Shown here piece by piece: positions 1 through 6,285 of a stretch of 7,643 bases of DNA. Source of the DNA: Clostridiaceae bacterium (GTDB lineage: Bacteria; Bacillota; Clostridia; UBA1212; DUPL01). The position numbers and the translations under genes were made by a program. Below the pieces are notes generated by a model that saw only the letters and a list, made by a program, of their open reading frames with translations, had not been told where the DNA came from and ran no database searches. Numbering within the stretch: position 1 is the first letter of the stretch; each line of letters begins with the position of its first letter. Location of the stretch: contig JAAYLF010000251.1 in the NCBI GenBank assembly GCA_012522035.1, forward strand, positions 1-7,643, read 5' to 3'.

Positions 1-45
1 ACAAACACAAGGATAATTTATTGGTGTGGTGCCTGCAATGGCCTT

Positions 46-123
46 TTGCAATTATGGGGAGTTTTGTATTGCAAAAGTGGGGAATTTTGCTTTGCAATTT
101 CGGGGAATTATATTATGCAATAA
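46..123. repeat. 23-bp tandem repeat array, probable IS21-type terminus
   Basis: Three full units start at 46, 69 and 92, with a degenerate fourth at 115, so the period is exactly 23 bp. Each unit begins TTGCAA, followed by three variable bases, then (T/C)GGGGA and an AT-rich tail. Repeated transposase-binding sites near the termini are a known trait of IS21-family elements, and I recall TTGCAA/GGGGAATTTT ends in clostridial members. No istA or istB coding sequence lies in the window, so assignment to that family is inference. The element, if real, would extend left of the window and end near the ACA at 124-126. Confidence 0.5.
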
Positions 124-197
124 ACAACAAAATTGCTCGGCATAACAGTAGATATTAGTGATAGATGATAGAAGATTTCAAAGAAACTGACTTACAG

Positions 198-223
198 ACC
201 CACCTATTTGTGGTGGGTTTTTT
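198..223 (+). terminator. Rho-independent terminator
   Basis: A 7-bp perfect stem, ACCCACC (198-204) and GGTGGGT (212-218), encloses a 7-nt loop and is followed by six T residues (218-223). It is a standard forward-strand intrinsic terminator. No gene ending just upstream is visible in the window. It may be left over from a transcription unit interrupted by the repeat-bearing element on its left, or it may insulate the genes downstream. Confidence 0.8.
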
Positions 224-286
224 GCTTTAAGAGCTTAATTCTTTATGCGTAAAAAAGATTAAACAACGTGCTAGGAAGGATTATCA

Positions 287-519
287 ATGATAAAAAGGAT
301 TACTTGTTTGTCATAGTCCTTGGATACTTGTTAGTCGTTTCTCTAATGGAAAAGGTTATGGAACCAACCTTGAGGATTTGAAGGGTGTCGTATTCCTGGG
401 AAGTGACTGACAAGGGTCTTAAGGATGGAAGTGAGCGGACTGTATATGTCTTTTGTTTAAGCGACATGATTTTTGACGGAAAAGGAATTCTAGCTCCTTT
501 ATACTGTTTTACTGCCGAT
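287..519 (+). pseudogene. Decayed partial copy of the 1192 surface-protein gene
   Basis: This stretch aligns at nucleotide level with the first part of the gene at 1192, including the leader before the start codon (261-286 against 1165-1191). It keeps a Shine-Dalgarno (AGGAAGG, 273-279) and an ATG, but frame 1 stops after nine codons (MIKRITCLS). Relative to the intact copy there is a one-base loss near 300, another near 353, and further small indels around 390. About 90 bp matching roughly 1390-1478 is missing at position 480. Similarity fades after the ACTGCCGATCC stretch near 519. The TATAAT found ahead of the intact copy is not recognisable here (AT-rich sequence near 250-260). It encoded a signal peptide and the start of the first beta-sandwich repeat. 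An open frame from 385 to 567 is a remnant and is unlikely to be expressed. Confidence 0.85.
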
Positions 520-610
520 CCTTCTCTTTTTGGAGATGACTTTATCCAACGACGCATAAAGACCTGATAGATTATTGTACAGATGTTTTATGGCGTAAGT
601 ATAAATAATT

Positions 611-628
611 ACGCTCCATAAGGAGCGT
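611..628 (-). terminator. Hairpin ending the 628-1074 gene
   Basis: A perfect 7-bp stem, ACGCTCC (611-617) and GGAGCGT (622-628), encloses a 4-nt loop and overlaps the stop codon of the minus-strand gene. On that strand it is followed by AATTATTTATAC, which is U-rich but interrupted, so termination would be moderate. A second segment, TATGGCGTAA at 589-598, can pair imperfectly with TTACGCTCCATA at 609-620 and would compete with this hairpin. Confidence 0.5.
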
Positions 629-1074
629 TAATCCAGGTCTGAGTATTCATAGATGCTGTAAACCCTGAAGTGGATTGTTGCCGTATCCTTATACGCTTCC
701 ACTTCTATTTCATCGGCAAGGTCCAGGATCTGACTTAATGCTTTCATTCTTTTTTTAGTCCAACTAGAGTACGGGGTGATTACAAGAACCTCACCATGGG
801 GGAAAGTGGGTTTGGCATCCATCTCCAATTTTACGTAATCATCATCCTTCAAGTAAAGCGCAAGTCTGTATACCTGCACCAACTTTGTATAGTTTTGCAC
901 ATTCATTATTGCCAGGTCAGCAAACGGTACGTCGTTTTCAATGTCTGACAGCAATTGTTCTGCTTCCTTTCTGACTTCCTCTTTGGTCATACCCAATCTC
1001 GCTGTTATTTCATCCAGCATTTTTTGAAGTTCTTTGGAGCTTTCTTCAAGTTCCTTTTCAATATCCCAATCCAT
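628..1074 (-). CDS. Hypothetical cytoplasmic protein, 148 aa
   Basis: I do not recognise this protein. It begins MDWDIEKELEES. The first 48 or so residues are charged and helical with a heptad-like pattern, probably a coiled coil or helical hairpin. They are followed by a mixed alpha/beta part with strand-like stretches (YVKLEM, GEVLVITPY, TATIHFRVY) and an acidic C-terminus. There is no signal peptide, membrane segment or cysteine, so a soluble intracellular location is likely. The frame is open upstream to a possible ATG at 1143, but 1074 is preferred: GGGGAGG lies 5 nt before it, and the longer form would start upstream of the putative promoter. It is divergent from the 1192 operon and sits between that gene and its decayed copy. 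A GyrI-like or immunity-type role would be guesswork. Confidence 0.75.
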   Translation of the reverse strand: MDWDIEKELEESSKELQKMLDEITARLGMTKEEVRKEAEQLLSDIENDVPFADLAIMNVQNYTKLVQVYRLALYLKDDDYVKLEMDAKPTFPHGEVLVITPYSSWTKKRMKALSQILDLADEIEVEAYKDTATIHFRVYSIYEYSDLD

Positions 1075-1079
1075 TTTAA

Positions 1080-1086
1080 CCTCCCC
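1080..1086 (-). promoter_or_regulatory. RBS fixing the start at 1074
   Basis: GGGGAGG on the minus strand lies 5 nt before the ATG at 1074. It decides against the in-frame ATG at 1143, which has no comparable site. Confidence 0.75.
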
Positions 1087-1110
1087 AAAATACGAAAAGT
1101 AGCTAGTATA

Positions 1111-1139
1111 AGTGTATATCCTAAATTTTCGCGCGTCAA
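1111..1139 (-). promoter_or_regulatory. Candidate promoter for the 628-1074 gene
   Basis: On the minus strand, TTGACG (1134-1139) is followed after 17 bp by TACACT (1111-1116). These are close matches to the sigma-A -35 and -10 boxes at ideal spacing. The site lies between the two possible starts of the gene and so supports the shorter protein. It overlaps the intergenic space shared with the forward promoter at 1155. Confidence 0.55.
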
Positions 1140-1154
1140 CCATGGAAAGTGTTG

Positions 1155-1160
1155 TATAAT
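1155..1160 (+). promoter_or_regulatory. -10 box for the 1192-3693 operon
   Basis: A perfect TATAAT lies 31 bp before the start codon, within TGTATAATAG, the same string that occurs at the 4606 promoter. No good -35 box lies 16-18 bp upstream (the bases there are CGCGTC), so activation by a regulator or a weak basal promoter is possible. The aligned position before the decayed copy at 287 lacks this box. Confidence 0.5.
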
Positions 1161-1191
1161 AGATAAACCAACGTGTTTGGAGGGATTTTCG

Positions 1192-2499
1192 ATGATAAAA
1201 AGGATTTGCTTGTTTGTCATAGTTATTGAATGCTTGTTAGTCGTTTATGTAATGGGAAAAGGATTTGAAACCAACCTTGAGAATTTAAAGGGGGTTGAGT
1301 CTTCCTGGGAGGTGACGGACAAAGGTCTTAAGGATGGAAGTGAGCAGACTGTATATGATTTTTGTGTCAGTGACACGTCTGTTGATGGCAGCAAGAGTTT
1401 TGTCTACAATGTGGAGTTTGAGAAGGAAAGCGGCTACGGAGCTGGAATACTTTTAGGTTTCAAAGATTCTTCCAGTAGAAAAGGAATCCTTGACTCCTTT
1501 ATCTATTTCATTGCCGATCCAGACAATGTATACTACAGTGTGTTTGAAAATGGAAATATGGTTGCAGGACCTGTGGGAAGGCCTTTGTATGAGGAGGAAA
1601 AGAGTTCTGACATGGTTCTAACCTGTCAGTACATAAAGCAAACAGAGACTTGTGTATTCTATATTAACGGAAACTATGTGGGAATGTATGCAAACAAGGA
1701 TAAGGTGGCAGGGAAAATGGGTCTTGTAGCCCATGATGCTTCCGTATACTTTACAAAGGCTAAACTTATGGTGCTTGATGACAGCAAGGAAGAGACAAGG
1801 TTTGAAACAAACATGACAGGATGGAAAGGTGTGGAGTCTTCCTGGAAGGAAACTGATGTGGGATATATTGATGGAAACGAGCAAAACGCTTATGACTTTG
1901 CCATGTCGGATATTTATGTGGATGGTACGAAATCTTTTGTTTACAAAGTTGAGATGGCAAGAATGGGCGGCTATGGGTTTGGCATCGTGTTTGGAGCGTC
2001 AAGCAGTGACGAAAGAAACACAATACTGAATAACAGCACCCTTTTTCTTGTGGATACAAGAAGTGTACTGTATAACAGAAACCAGCAGGAGAATGTGGCA
2101 AAACCTTTGGGTGAGGAACTAAAGGATCCTCTCCTGAAAGAATTCAAGGAAGACTCCAAAGTGTACAAACTAAGACTGGAGTACCATGCGGAGGATGAAA
2201 TGGCAATTTTGTATCTTGATGATCTTGATGTGTTTGTTATAGATGATCCGGAGTTTGTCGTTGGATATTTGGGTGTGTTTGCACATGAGGGAAATGCAAG
2301 GGTATTGAGTGCCAAGTTTGAGGAAATGGCAGAAACTGATGAAACTGAAAAACCAGTAAAAACCCAAAGTCCTGAACCGAGTGAGAAAGTGGAGGAAAAA
2401 GATGAAAAGGGCAGCATGCTCTACATATGGATTGGCTTAGGTGTGTTGTTGATTGTTTTGGCTTTTATTTTTGTAATTGTAAAGAGAAGGAAGGGGTAA
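1192..2499 (+). CDS. Membrane-anchored surface protein with two tandem beta-sandwich repeats, 435 aa
   Basis: The N-terminus (MIKRICLFVIVI...) is a signal peptide. Two homologous domains follow, at about residues 25-203 and 204-382. Each opens FETN, then (K)GVESSW, an acidic turn and (S/T)KSFVY(N/K)VE, and each has a GYG(A/F)GI strand pair. The pattern resembles the concanavalin-A-like or LamG/DUF1080-type sandwiches attached to fructan-active glycosidases, for example in the phrase TNLxxWxxxxxxW. This is a fold-level guess. An E/K/T/P-rich linker (about 383-408) leads to a membrane helix (409-430) and a positive KRRKG tail, so the repeats face outward. There is no LPXTG motif. The ATG at 1192 has GGAGGG 7 nt upstream; the frame is open back to 955 but that stretch covers the divergent gene and promoter. 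A lipoprotein gene follows 3 nt after the stop, implying a joint role in binding extracellular polysaccharide. Confidence 0.85.
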   Translation: MIKRICLFVIVIECLLVVYVMGKGFETNLENLKGVESSWEVTDKGLKDGSEQTVYDFCVSDTSVDGSKSFVYNVEFEKESGYGAGILLGFKDSSSRKGILDSFIYFIADPDNVYYSVFENGNMVAGPVGRPLYEEEKSSDMVLTCQYIKQTETCVFYINGNYVGMYANKDKVAGKMGLVAHDASVYFTKAKLMVLDDSKEETRFETNMTGWKGVESSWKETDVGYIDGNEQNAYDFAMSDIYVDGTKSFVYKVEMARMGGYGFGIVFGASSSDERNTILNNSTLFLVDTRSVLYNRNQQENVAKPLGEELKDPLLKEFKEDSKVYKLRLEYHAEDEMAILYLDDLDVFVIDDPEFVVGYLGVFAHEGNARVLSAKFEEMAETDETEKPVKTQSPEPSEKVEEKDEKGSMLYIWIGLGVLLIVLAFIFVIVKRRKG

Positions 2500-2502
2500 A
2501 TC

Positions 2503-3693
2503 ATGAGCAAGACATTATTGCTTCTAATCAAGTTTTTAGTACTTTTGGCGTTTGTAACGAGCTGTGACAAGGTTGACAAGACGCCAAAAAGAGAGAGTAA
2601 AAAAGAGGAGATTCCTGAAATTACTTTTACTGAAGATGGTCCAAGGTTCAGAAACAGAAAGCTGACTGAGCATTTTACTGTCAATGACAGTCCTATCCTC
2701 TACGGTTTTTACAACCTCTACAACTTTGAGGTTGTAAAGGTGGATGACAAGGAGTACCCATACAGAATGTTCTTCTTTGGAGAGAGCCACAAGGAAAGCA
2801 AATACATTGGATATGACTCCATCTACCTTGCCCGTGGAAAGAGCCTTGTTTCATGGGAAGTGTATTGTGGAAATGATACCTGGGACGATACTATGGACGT
2901 TCCAAAGTGGGAACCTGTTATGACAAGGGACGATAAACCTTACGATTCAATACACAACGGGGACCCTTCCGTTGTATACAAGGATGGCACTTACTACATG
3001 GCTTTTTCTTCCGTAGGATTTGATAGCAGGGATGGCATTACGTATATTGTAAATTGTGTGATGGGAGCTGTATCTAAAGACGGAATCAACTGGACAAAAA
3101 CAGAAGGCCCAATACTCATATGGGACAAGGAGTATGAAGAAGGATGGGATGCAAGAGAGCCTCATCCGCCCAGCATGGGAGGATTCCACAGACCGTCTCT
3201 TGTATGGGATGAGGAAGAGGACAAGTGGAAGATCTGGTTCGACTACTACCTGCCAGGCACATTCCTTTCCATGGGCTATGCGGTCAATAATGGAGAGTTC
3301 ATGGATCCGACCCACTGGCAGGTGTTGCATGCGGATGAGAATCCACAGCTCAGAGACTGGCCCAATCCTGAAGTTGTAAAGATTAATGGAAGGTACTACT
3401 CTTTTTCAGACTGCACCGGATTTGGTTCTTCTTTGGGACCTCAAAATGACAGGCAGATTGTCATGGCGTATTCCAACAACGGTTACGAGTGGAAGGTTAT
3501 TGGAAGGATACTTCCTGAAGACAAGATATATGGAACTCATCTTCCACAAACCTTTGTGGAACAAGTGGATGGAGAGAAGATTTTGTACATCTTATACTCC
3601 ATGGTGGTGGAAGAAGATCTTCCAAGATACTCAAAAGCCAATTTCATGTATATCAAGGTTGAAGATTTGGAGAATCTTGTAGATTCTTACTAA
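2503..3693 (+). CDS. Lipoprotein with five-bladed beta-propeller (GH43/GH32-like), 396 aa
   Basis: The signal sequence ends in the lipobox VTSC (Cys21), so the mature protein is lipid-anchored outside the cell, followed by a K/E-rich spacer to about residue 38. The rest shows blade-like repeats typical of the GH43/GH32/GH68 propeller superfamily: GDPSVVYKDGTYYMAF (153-168), HRPSLVW...WKIWFDYY (229-249) and WPNPEVVKINGRYYSF (286-301). Asp154 and Glu290 are possible catalytic acids by analogy. The canonical GH32 WMNDPNG motif is absent, so family and substrate cannot be fixed from sequence alone, and a non-catalytic sugar-binding role is possible. The start lies 3 nt after the upstream stop, and its Shine-Dalgarno (AGGAAGGGG) is inside the upstream gene, pointing to translational coupling. 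The 3' end overlaps the convergent pseudogene by 41 bp. Confidence 0.85.
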   Translation: MSKTLLLLIKFLVLLAFVTSCDKVDKTPKRESKKEEIPEITFTEDGPRFRNRKLTEHFTVNDSPILYGFYNLYNFEVVKVDDKEYPYRMFFFGESHKESKYIGYDSIYLARGKSLVSWEVYCGNDTWDDTMDVPKWEPVMTRDDKPYDSIHNGDPSVVYKDGTYYMAFSSVGFDSRDGITYIVNCVMGAVSKDGINWTKTEGPILIWDKEYEEGWDAREPHPPSMGGFHRPSLVWDEEEDKWKIWFDYYLPGTFLSMGYAVNNGEFMDPTHWQVLHADENPQLRDWPNPEVVKINGRYYSFSDCTGFGSSLGPQNDRQIVMAYSNNGYEWKVIGRILPEDKIYGTHLPQTFVEQVDGEKILYILYSMVVEEDLPRYSKANFMYIKVEDLENLVDSY

Positions 3694-4191
3694 TATCTTC
3701 ATAAATGGTTCTTGTGTGTTCTTCATCTCTTGACCCAAACAGATACCTTTTATTATCCTTTGTTGTAACAAGGATGAAAGGTGTGTGTCTTGGGTCAAGA
3801 ATCAATTGAACCTTTCCAACTCCTTTTAAAATGTAGTTGCCTTTTGAAAGATTCTCCATGGCAGTTCCGTTAACTCTTGTAATGTCGGGTTTTTCTTCAA
3901 GTAGTTCAACCTTTTCTATATCATCAAAGCTGACAGAAAATTTTGTTTGGCCATGTTTTGCCGTAATGTGGTTGTCCTTTACATACAGTTCAATAGGTCC
4001 TTTTCCTATCTGGCTTAGAATTGGACCTGTGAAGGGTATGGCGATAAGTAAAAGGAATCACTTCTTCCTTCCAAAGGCATGGTGACTCCAACGGCGATAT
4101 TCTTTTTGAATTTGGTTTCGTTTGCCAGCATGAAGTATACAAGGGGTGCGACCCATATTATGTTTGCCCAGAAAAGTATGTTGATAAGCAT
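3653..4191 (-). pseudogene. PH-like-domain membrane protein, internally deleted
   Basis: Two parts of one protein are visible in different frames. The N-terminal part (4191 to about 4055) reads MLINILFWANIIW..., one membrane helix, then NETKFKKNIAVGVTMPLEGR. The C-terminal part, in another frame from about 4050 to 3653, starts with the end of a hydrophobic segment (FLLLIAIPFTGP). It continues with IELYVKDNHITAK, FDDIEKVELLEE, a glycine-rich YILKGVGKVQLIL and PFILVTTKDNKRYLFGSRD, ending in a terminal helix. That C-terminal layout matches bacterial PH-like domains on clostridial membrane proteins, which from memory are roughly 300 residues or more. Only about 175 residues remain, so the middle, probably several membrane helices, has been deleted near 4050-4060 with loss of frame. 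GGAGGG (4199-4204) lies 7 nt before the ATG. Either half could be mistaken for a small gene. Confidence 0.75.
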
Positions 4192-4221
4192 GCAGTGTCC
4201 CTCCAATATTGATATATTACT

Positions 4222-4227
4222 ATTTTA
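4222..4227 (-). promoter_or_regulatory. Candidate -10 box of the PH-domain pseudogene
   Basis: On the minus strand TAAAAT is preceded by TGA, giving an extended -10 (TGnTAAAAT), about 31 bp upstream of the ATG at 4191. No clear -35 box is present. It may be the surviving promoter of the broken gene. Confidence 0.35.
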
Positions 4228-4267
4228 TCACAGAATAAGCTGTTTTGCAGATTGAAAACTGCTTGTT

Positions 4268-4384
4268 TAAGGAAGTTGGAGTGGCGTGTCTTGGATAAGA
4301 GACCCTAATTCACAAGATATGAGATATGTTAGAGAGTTAATGTATTCCTGAAATCAAGCGGAAGCGCCACTTCCAACTTCCTTA
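4268..4384. repeat. MITE-like inverted-repeat element, 117 bp
   Basis: The left arm, TAAGGAAGTTGGAGTGGCG (4268-4286), pairs with the right arm, CGCCACTTCCAACTTCCTTA (4365-4384), over 19 bp with one single-base bulge. The 78-bp interior has no open frame. The right arm contains its own small hairpin (GGAAG at 4360-4364 with CTTCC at 4370-4374). Length and termini fit a miniature transposable element, but I see no target-site duplication. Alternatively the arms form a long RNA stem. Confidence 0.5.
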
Positions 4385-4544
4385 GTCGCAAGGAGAGAGT
4401 AAAAACAAGGATTTATATTTTCTTTTGCAAATCTTATAATCCTTATATGTAGTATTATAATTTACAAACATTCTGCATACAATACGTAATATAAATTTTA
4501 CAACAATTTAACATTTTAAACATATATGCCCTTCAATTTGTGTA

Positions 4545-4573
4545 TTGTTTGTTTTTCCCAAAAGATGTATAAT
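4545..4573 (+). promoter_or_regulatory. Sigma-A-type promoter of the 4606-6215 operon
   Basis: TTGTTT (4545-4550) and a perfect TATAAT (4568-4573) are separated by exactly 17 bp, 32 bp ahead of the start codon. It is the best housekeeping-type promoter in the window and should drive the lipoprotein and phosphoesterase genes together. Confidence 0.7.
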
Positions 4574-4605
4574 AGCTGAACCATATAAAAAAGTAGGTAG
4601 AAACC

Positions 4606-5183
4606 ATGAAGAGAGTTGTAGTATTTTTGGCACTGCTATTTAGCCTGTTTGTATTAACCGGCTGTTTTTCTATGGTAAAGAATAATGGTACTGGTCCTAC
4701 GCCGACCCCCGAGGTTACGGAAGACCCGGATGCAGGAAAATACAAGGAGTACGTAAATGAGGAATATTCTTTCAAGGCCATGTATCCCAGCGACTGGACA
4801 ATCAGTTACAGCGTACAGGCGTAATAGTTACTTTCTATGCACCTGATGATGAAGGTTTTAGAACGAATATAAACATATTGGTGGATGAAGGAATTGGAGC
4901 ACACTACACCCTTGAAGAGTATGCAGACCTTGCCATAGATGAAATGTCCAGTTACATTGAGAATTATGAGCAGGTGGATTTTGATGAATTTGAAACAGAC
5001 AACTGGAAAGGGTATTATCTAATATACACAGGTACATATCAGGAATTTGAGATTGCCTGGGCACAGGTATTCTTTATGGAGAATGACAATATCTACATAT
5101 TAACCTTTGCAACAACTGTAGATGAATATGAAACGTATGTGCCTGCCGCAGAATACATAGCAGAAAATTTTGTATTGCAGTAA
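4606..5183 (+). pseudogene. Lipoprotein with PsbP-like pattern, interrupted by one frameshift
   Basis: The start MKRVVVFLALLF... leads to the lipobox LTGC (Cys20), a T/P/E-rich linker (TGPTPTPEVTEDPD) and the domain start YVNEEYSFKAMYPSDWTI. The frame then stops at 4822-4824. A frame one base away continues without a break as GVIVTFYAPDDEGFRTNINILVDEG, through EEYADLAIDEMSSYI, to the stop at 5183. Restoring one base near 4811-4816 (for example SYS-G-TGV) would give a 192-residue lipoprotein, so the break looks recent or could be a sequencing error. The layout of small, surface-anchored, FxxxYPxDW followed by a mixed sheet and helices, resembles PsbP-like lipoproteins of clostridia, whose function is mostly unknown. 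A TTG at 4878 is a poor independent start because it lies inside the domain. The phosphoesterase gene starts 18 nt downstream. Confidence 0.8.
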
Positions 5184-5201
5184 AGAAGTGATACTTTAAA
5201 A

Positions 5202-6215
5202 ATGATGGATGGTTTGGTTGATTTTATATTGGAAGTTGAAGAAGAAAAAAACCTAAGGATTCTTCAAATTACTGATACCCAGGTTATCGATGCATCCCAG
5301 TCAAGGCATGAAGACAGATTAAACAGTGTGGAAAAGATAATCTGGGCGACCAATACAATGGATGTCAATTGTTTCAATTACATAAGGGATCTTGTTCACA
5401 GGACAAAACCTGACCTTATCCTCATTACAGGGGATTTGGTATATGGTGAGTTTGACGACCTGAGTACTTCCTGGGAAAAGTATGTGAAGTTCATGGATGG
5501 CTTTAACATTCCCTGGGCTCCCATATTCGGAAACCATGACAATGAGAGCATAAAGGGAGTTGACTGGCAGTGTGAAATAATAGAAAAGGCCAGTTACTCC
5601 CTTTTTAAAAGAGGGAATGTAACAGGCAACAGCAATTACACAATCGGAATTGTGCAAAACAGCAAATTCAAGAGAGTCATCTACATGATGGACTCCAATG
5701 GATGCGGTAATACAAGCGATCCAAGTGTTAAAAAGACGGTTGGTTTTGCGTTAGATCAGTTGACTTGGTTTGATGAAACGGCCAATAGAATTGAAAGCTT
5801 TGCAGGTAAAGTGAAGAAATTTGTCTGCTACCACATACCAACTTTGGAATTTGCTCTTGCAGCGACAAATGCAGGGTATCAGAAGGAACTGTATGACAAT
5901 GCAGCTTATACGATAGGTGAGGATGTGCCAGCTAAAAACTCGGACTTTGGAAGAAGAGGCGAGATTTTTAAAGGACTGCATGAAGTTCCGGACTTACTTG
6001 CCTTGTTCAAAAAGCATTCTGTTGACGGAGTGTTTGTAGGGCACAGCCACTGCAACAGTATAAGTGTATTGTATGAAGGTATCAGGTGGACGTTTGGGCT
6101 AAAAAGTGGCACCTATGACAGATATGACCCGAAAATGCTTGGAGGAACAGTTATAGATGTGTACCCTGACAATTCTTTTAAAGTGGAACATATATATCAG
6201 GAGAAATACAAATAA
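5202..6215 (+). CDS. Calcineurin-like metallophosphoesterase, 337 aa
   Basis: The metallophosphoesterase signatures appear in order: LRILQITDTQ (Asp25, with Gln27 where DxH would have His), ITGDLVYG (Asp78), GNHDNE (Asn111, His112), a late His211 in YHIP, and GHSH (His281, His283). These residues bind the two metal ions that catalyse phosphoester hydrolysis. There is no signal peptide or membrane helix, so the enzyme is cytoplasmic. It resembles Dcr2/YkuE-type phosphohydrolases with PWAPIFGNHDNE and NGCGNTSD segments, and the natural substrate is not predictable. Length is normal for a stand-alone enzyme. The ATG at 5202 is adjacent to a second ATG at 5205, and the Shine-Dalgarno is weak (AGAAGTG, about 11 nt upstream). 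It probably relies on transcription from the promoter at 4545 together with the lipoprotein gene, and ends at the terminator that overlaps its stop. Confidence 0.93.
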   Translation: MMDGLVDFILEVEEEKNLRILQITDTQVIDASQSRHEDRLNSVEKIIWATNTMDVNCFNYIRDLVHRTKPDLILITGDLVYGEFDDLSTSWEKYVKFMDGFNIPWAPIFGNHDNESIKGVDWQCEIIEKASYSLFKRGNVTGNSNYTIGIVQNSKFKRVIYMMDSNGCGNTSDPSVKKTVGFALDQLTWFDETANRIESFAGKVKKFVCYHIPTLEFALAATNAGYQKELYDNAAYTIGEDVPAKNSDFGRRGEIFKGLHEVPDLLALFKKHSVDGVFVGHSHCNSISVLYEGIRWTFGLKSGTYDRYDPKMLGGTVIDVYPDNSFKVEHIYQEKYK

Positions 6216-6240
6216 AGACCAGGCAGAACGCCTGGTCTTT
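6214..6240. terminator. Strong, probably bidirectional terminator
   Basis: An 11-bp perfect stem, AAAGACCAGGC (6214-6224) and GCCTGGTCTTT (6230-6240), has a 5-nt loop and begins inside the stop codon of the phosphoesterase gene. Its own arms supply short T runs on both strands, and the minus strand continues ATTTGTATTT. It can therefore end both the 4606-6215 operon and the opposing 6286-7336 operon. Confidence 0.85.
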
Positions 6241-6285
6241 ATACATACAGATATTTGATTGTCAGTAAAGAAGGCGTAAGTTGGA

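Larger units (their letters stand above)
4192..4605. other. Gene-free spacer of 414 bp
   Basis: No coding region is supported here. The spacer holds the leader of the minus-strand pseudogene, the inverted-repeat element at 4268-4384 and a very AT-rich stretch (4400-4544). That stretch includes an imperfect hairpin (4407-4417 with 4435-4444) of unknown meaning. The forward promoter of the 4606 operon is at its right end. Confidence 0.7.

Noticed and set aside
1..120. Continuous open frame from the left edge to the stop at 121
   Set aside because: It translates the tandem repeat and has no recognisable protein pattern; probably chance openness.
46..123. CRISPR array
   Set aside because: The units abut at 23-bp spacing without spacers, so it is a simple tandem repeat.
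1075..1143. Longer start (ATG 1143) for the minus-strand hypothetical gene
   Set aside because: No RBS there, the putative promoter lies inside the extra codons, and GGGGAGG precedes the ATG at 1074.
955..1191. Upstream extension of the surface-protein frame
   Set aside because: It runs through the divergent gene and its promoter; the ATG at 1192 has a strong RBS and starts a signal peptide.
1618..2417. Minus-strand open frames opposite the surface-protein gene
   Set aside because: Low-complexity, cysteine/serine-rich shadow translations with no RBS and no family resemblance.
3134..3682. Forward-strand open frames inside the propeller gene
   Set aside because: Out-of-frame shadows of a well-supported coding sequence.
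4268..4384. Riboswitch or terminator
   Set aside because: No T-tract after the right arm, a 78-nt interior and no adjacent regulated start; a mobile-element reading fits better.
4878..5183. Independent short gene starting at TTG 4878
   Set aside because: The frame is continuous with upstream codons that complete the lipoprotein domain; it is the second half of a frameshifted gene.
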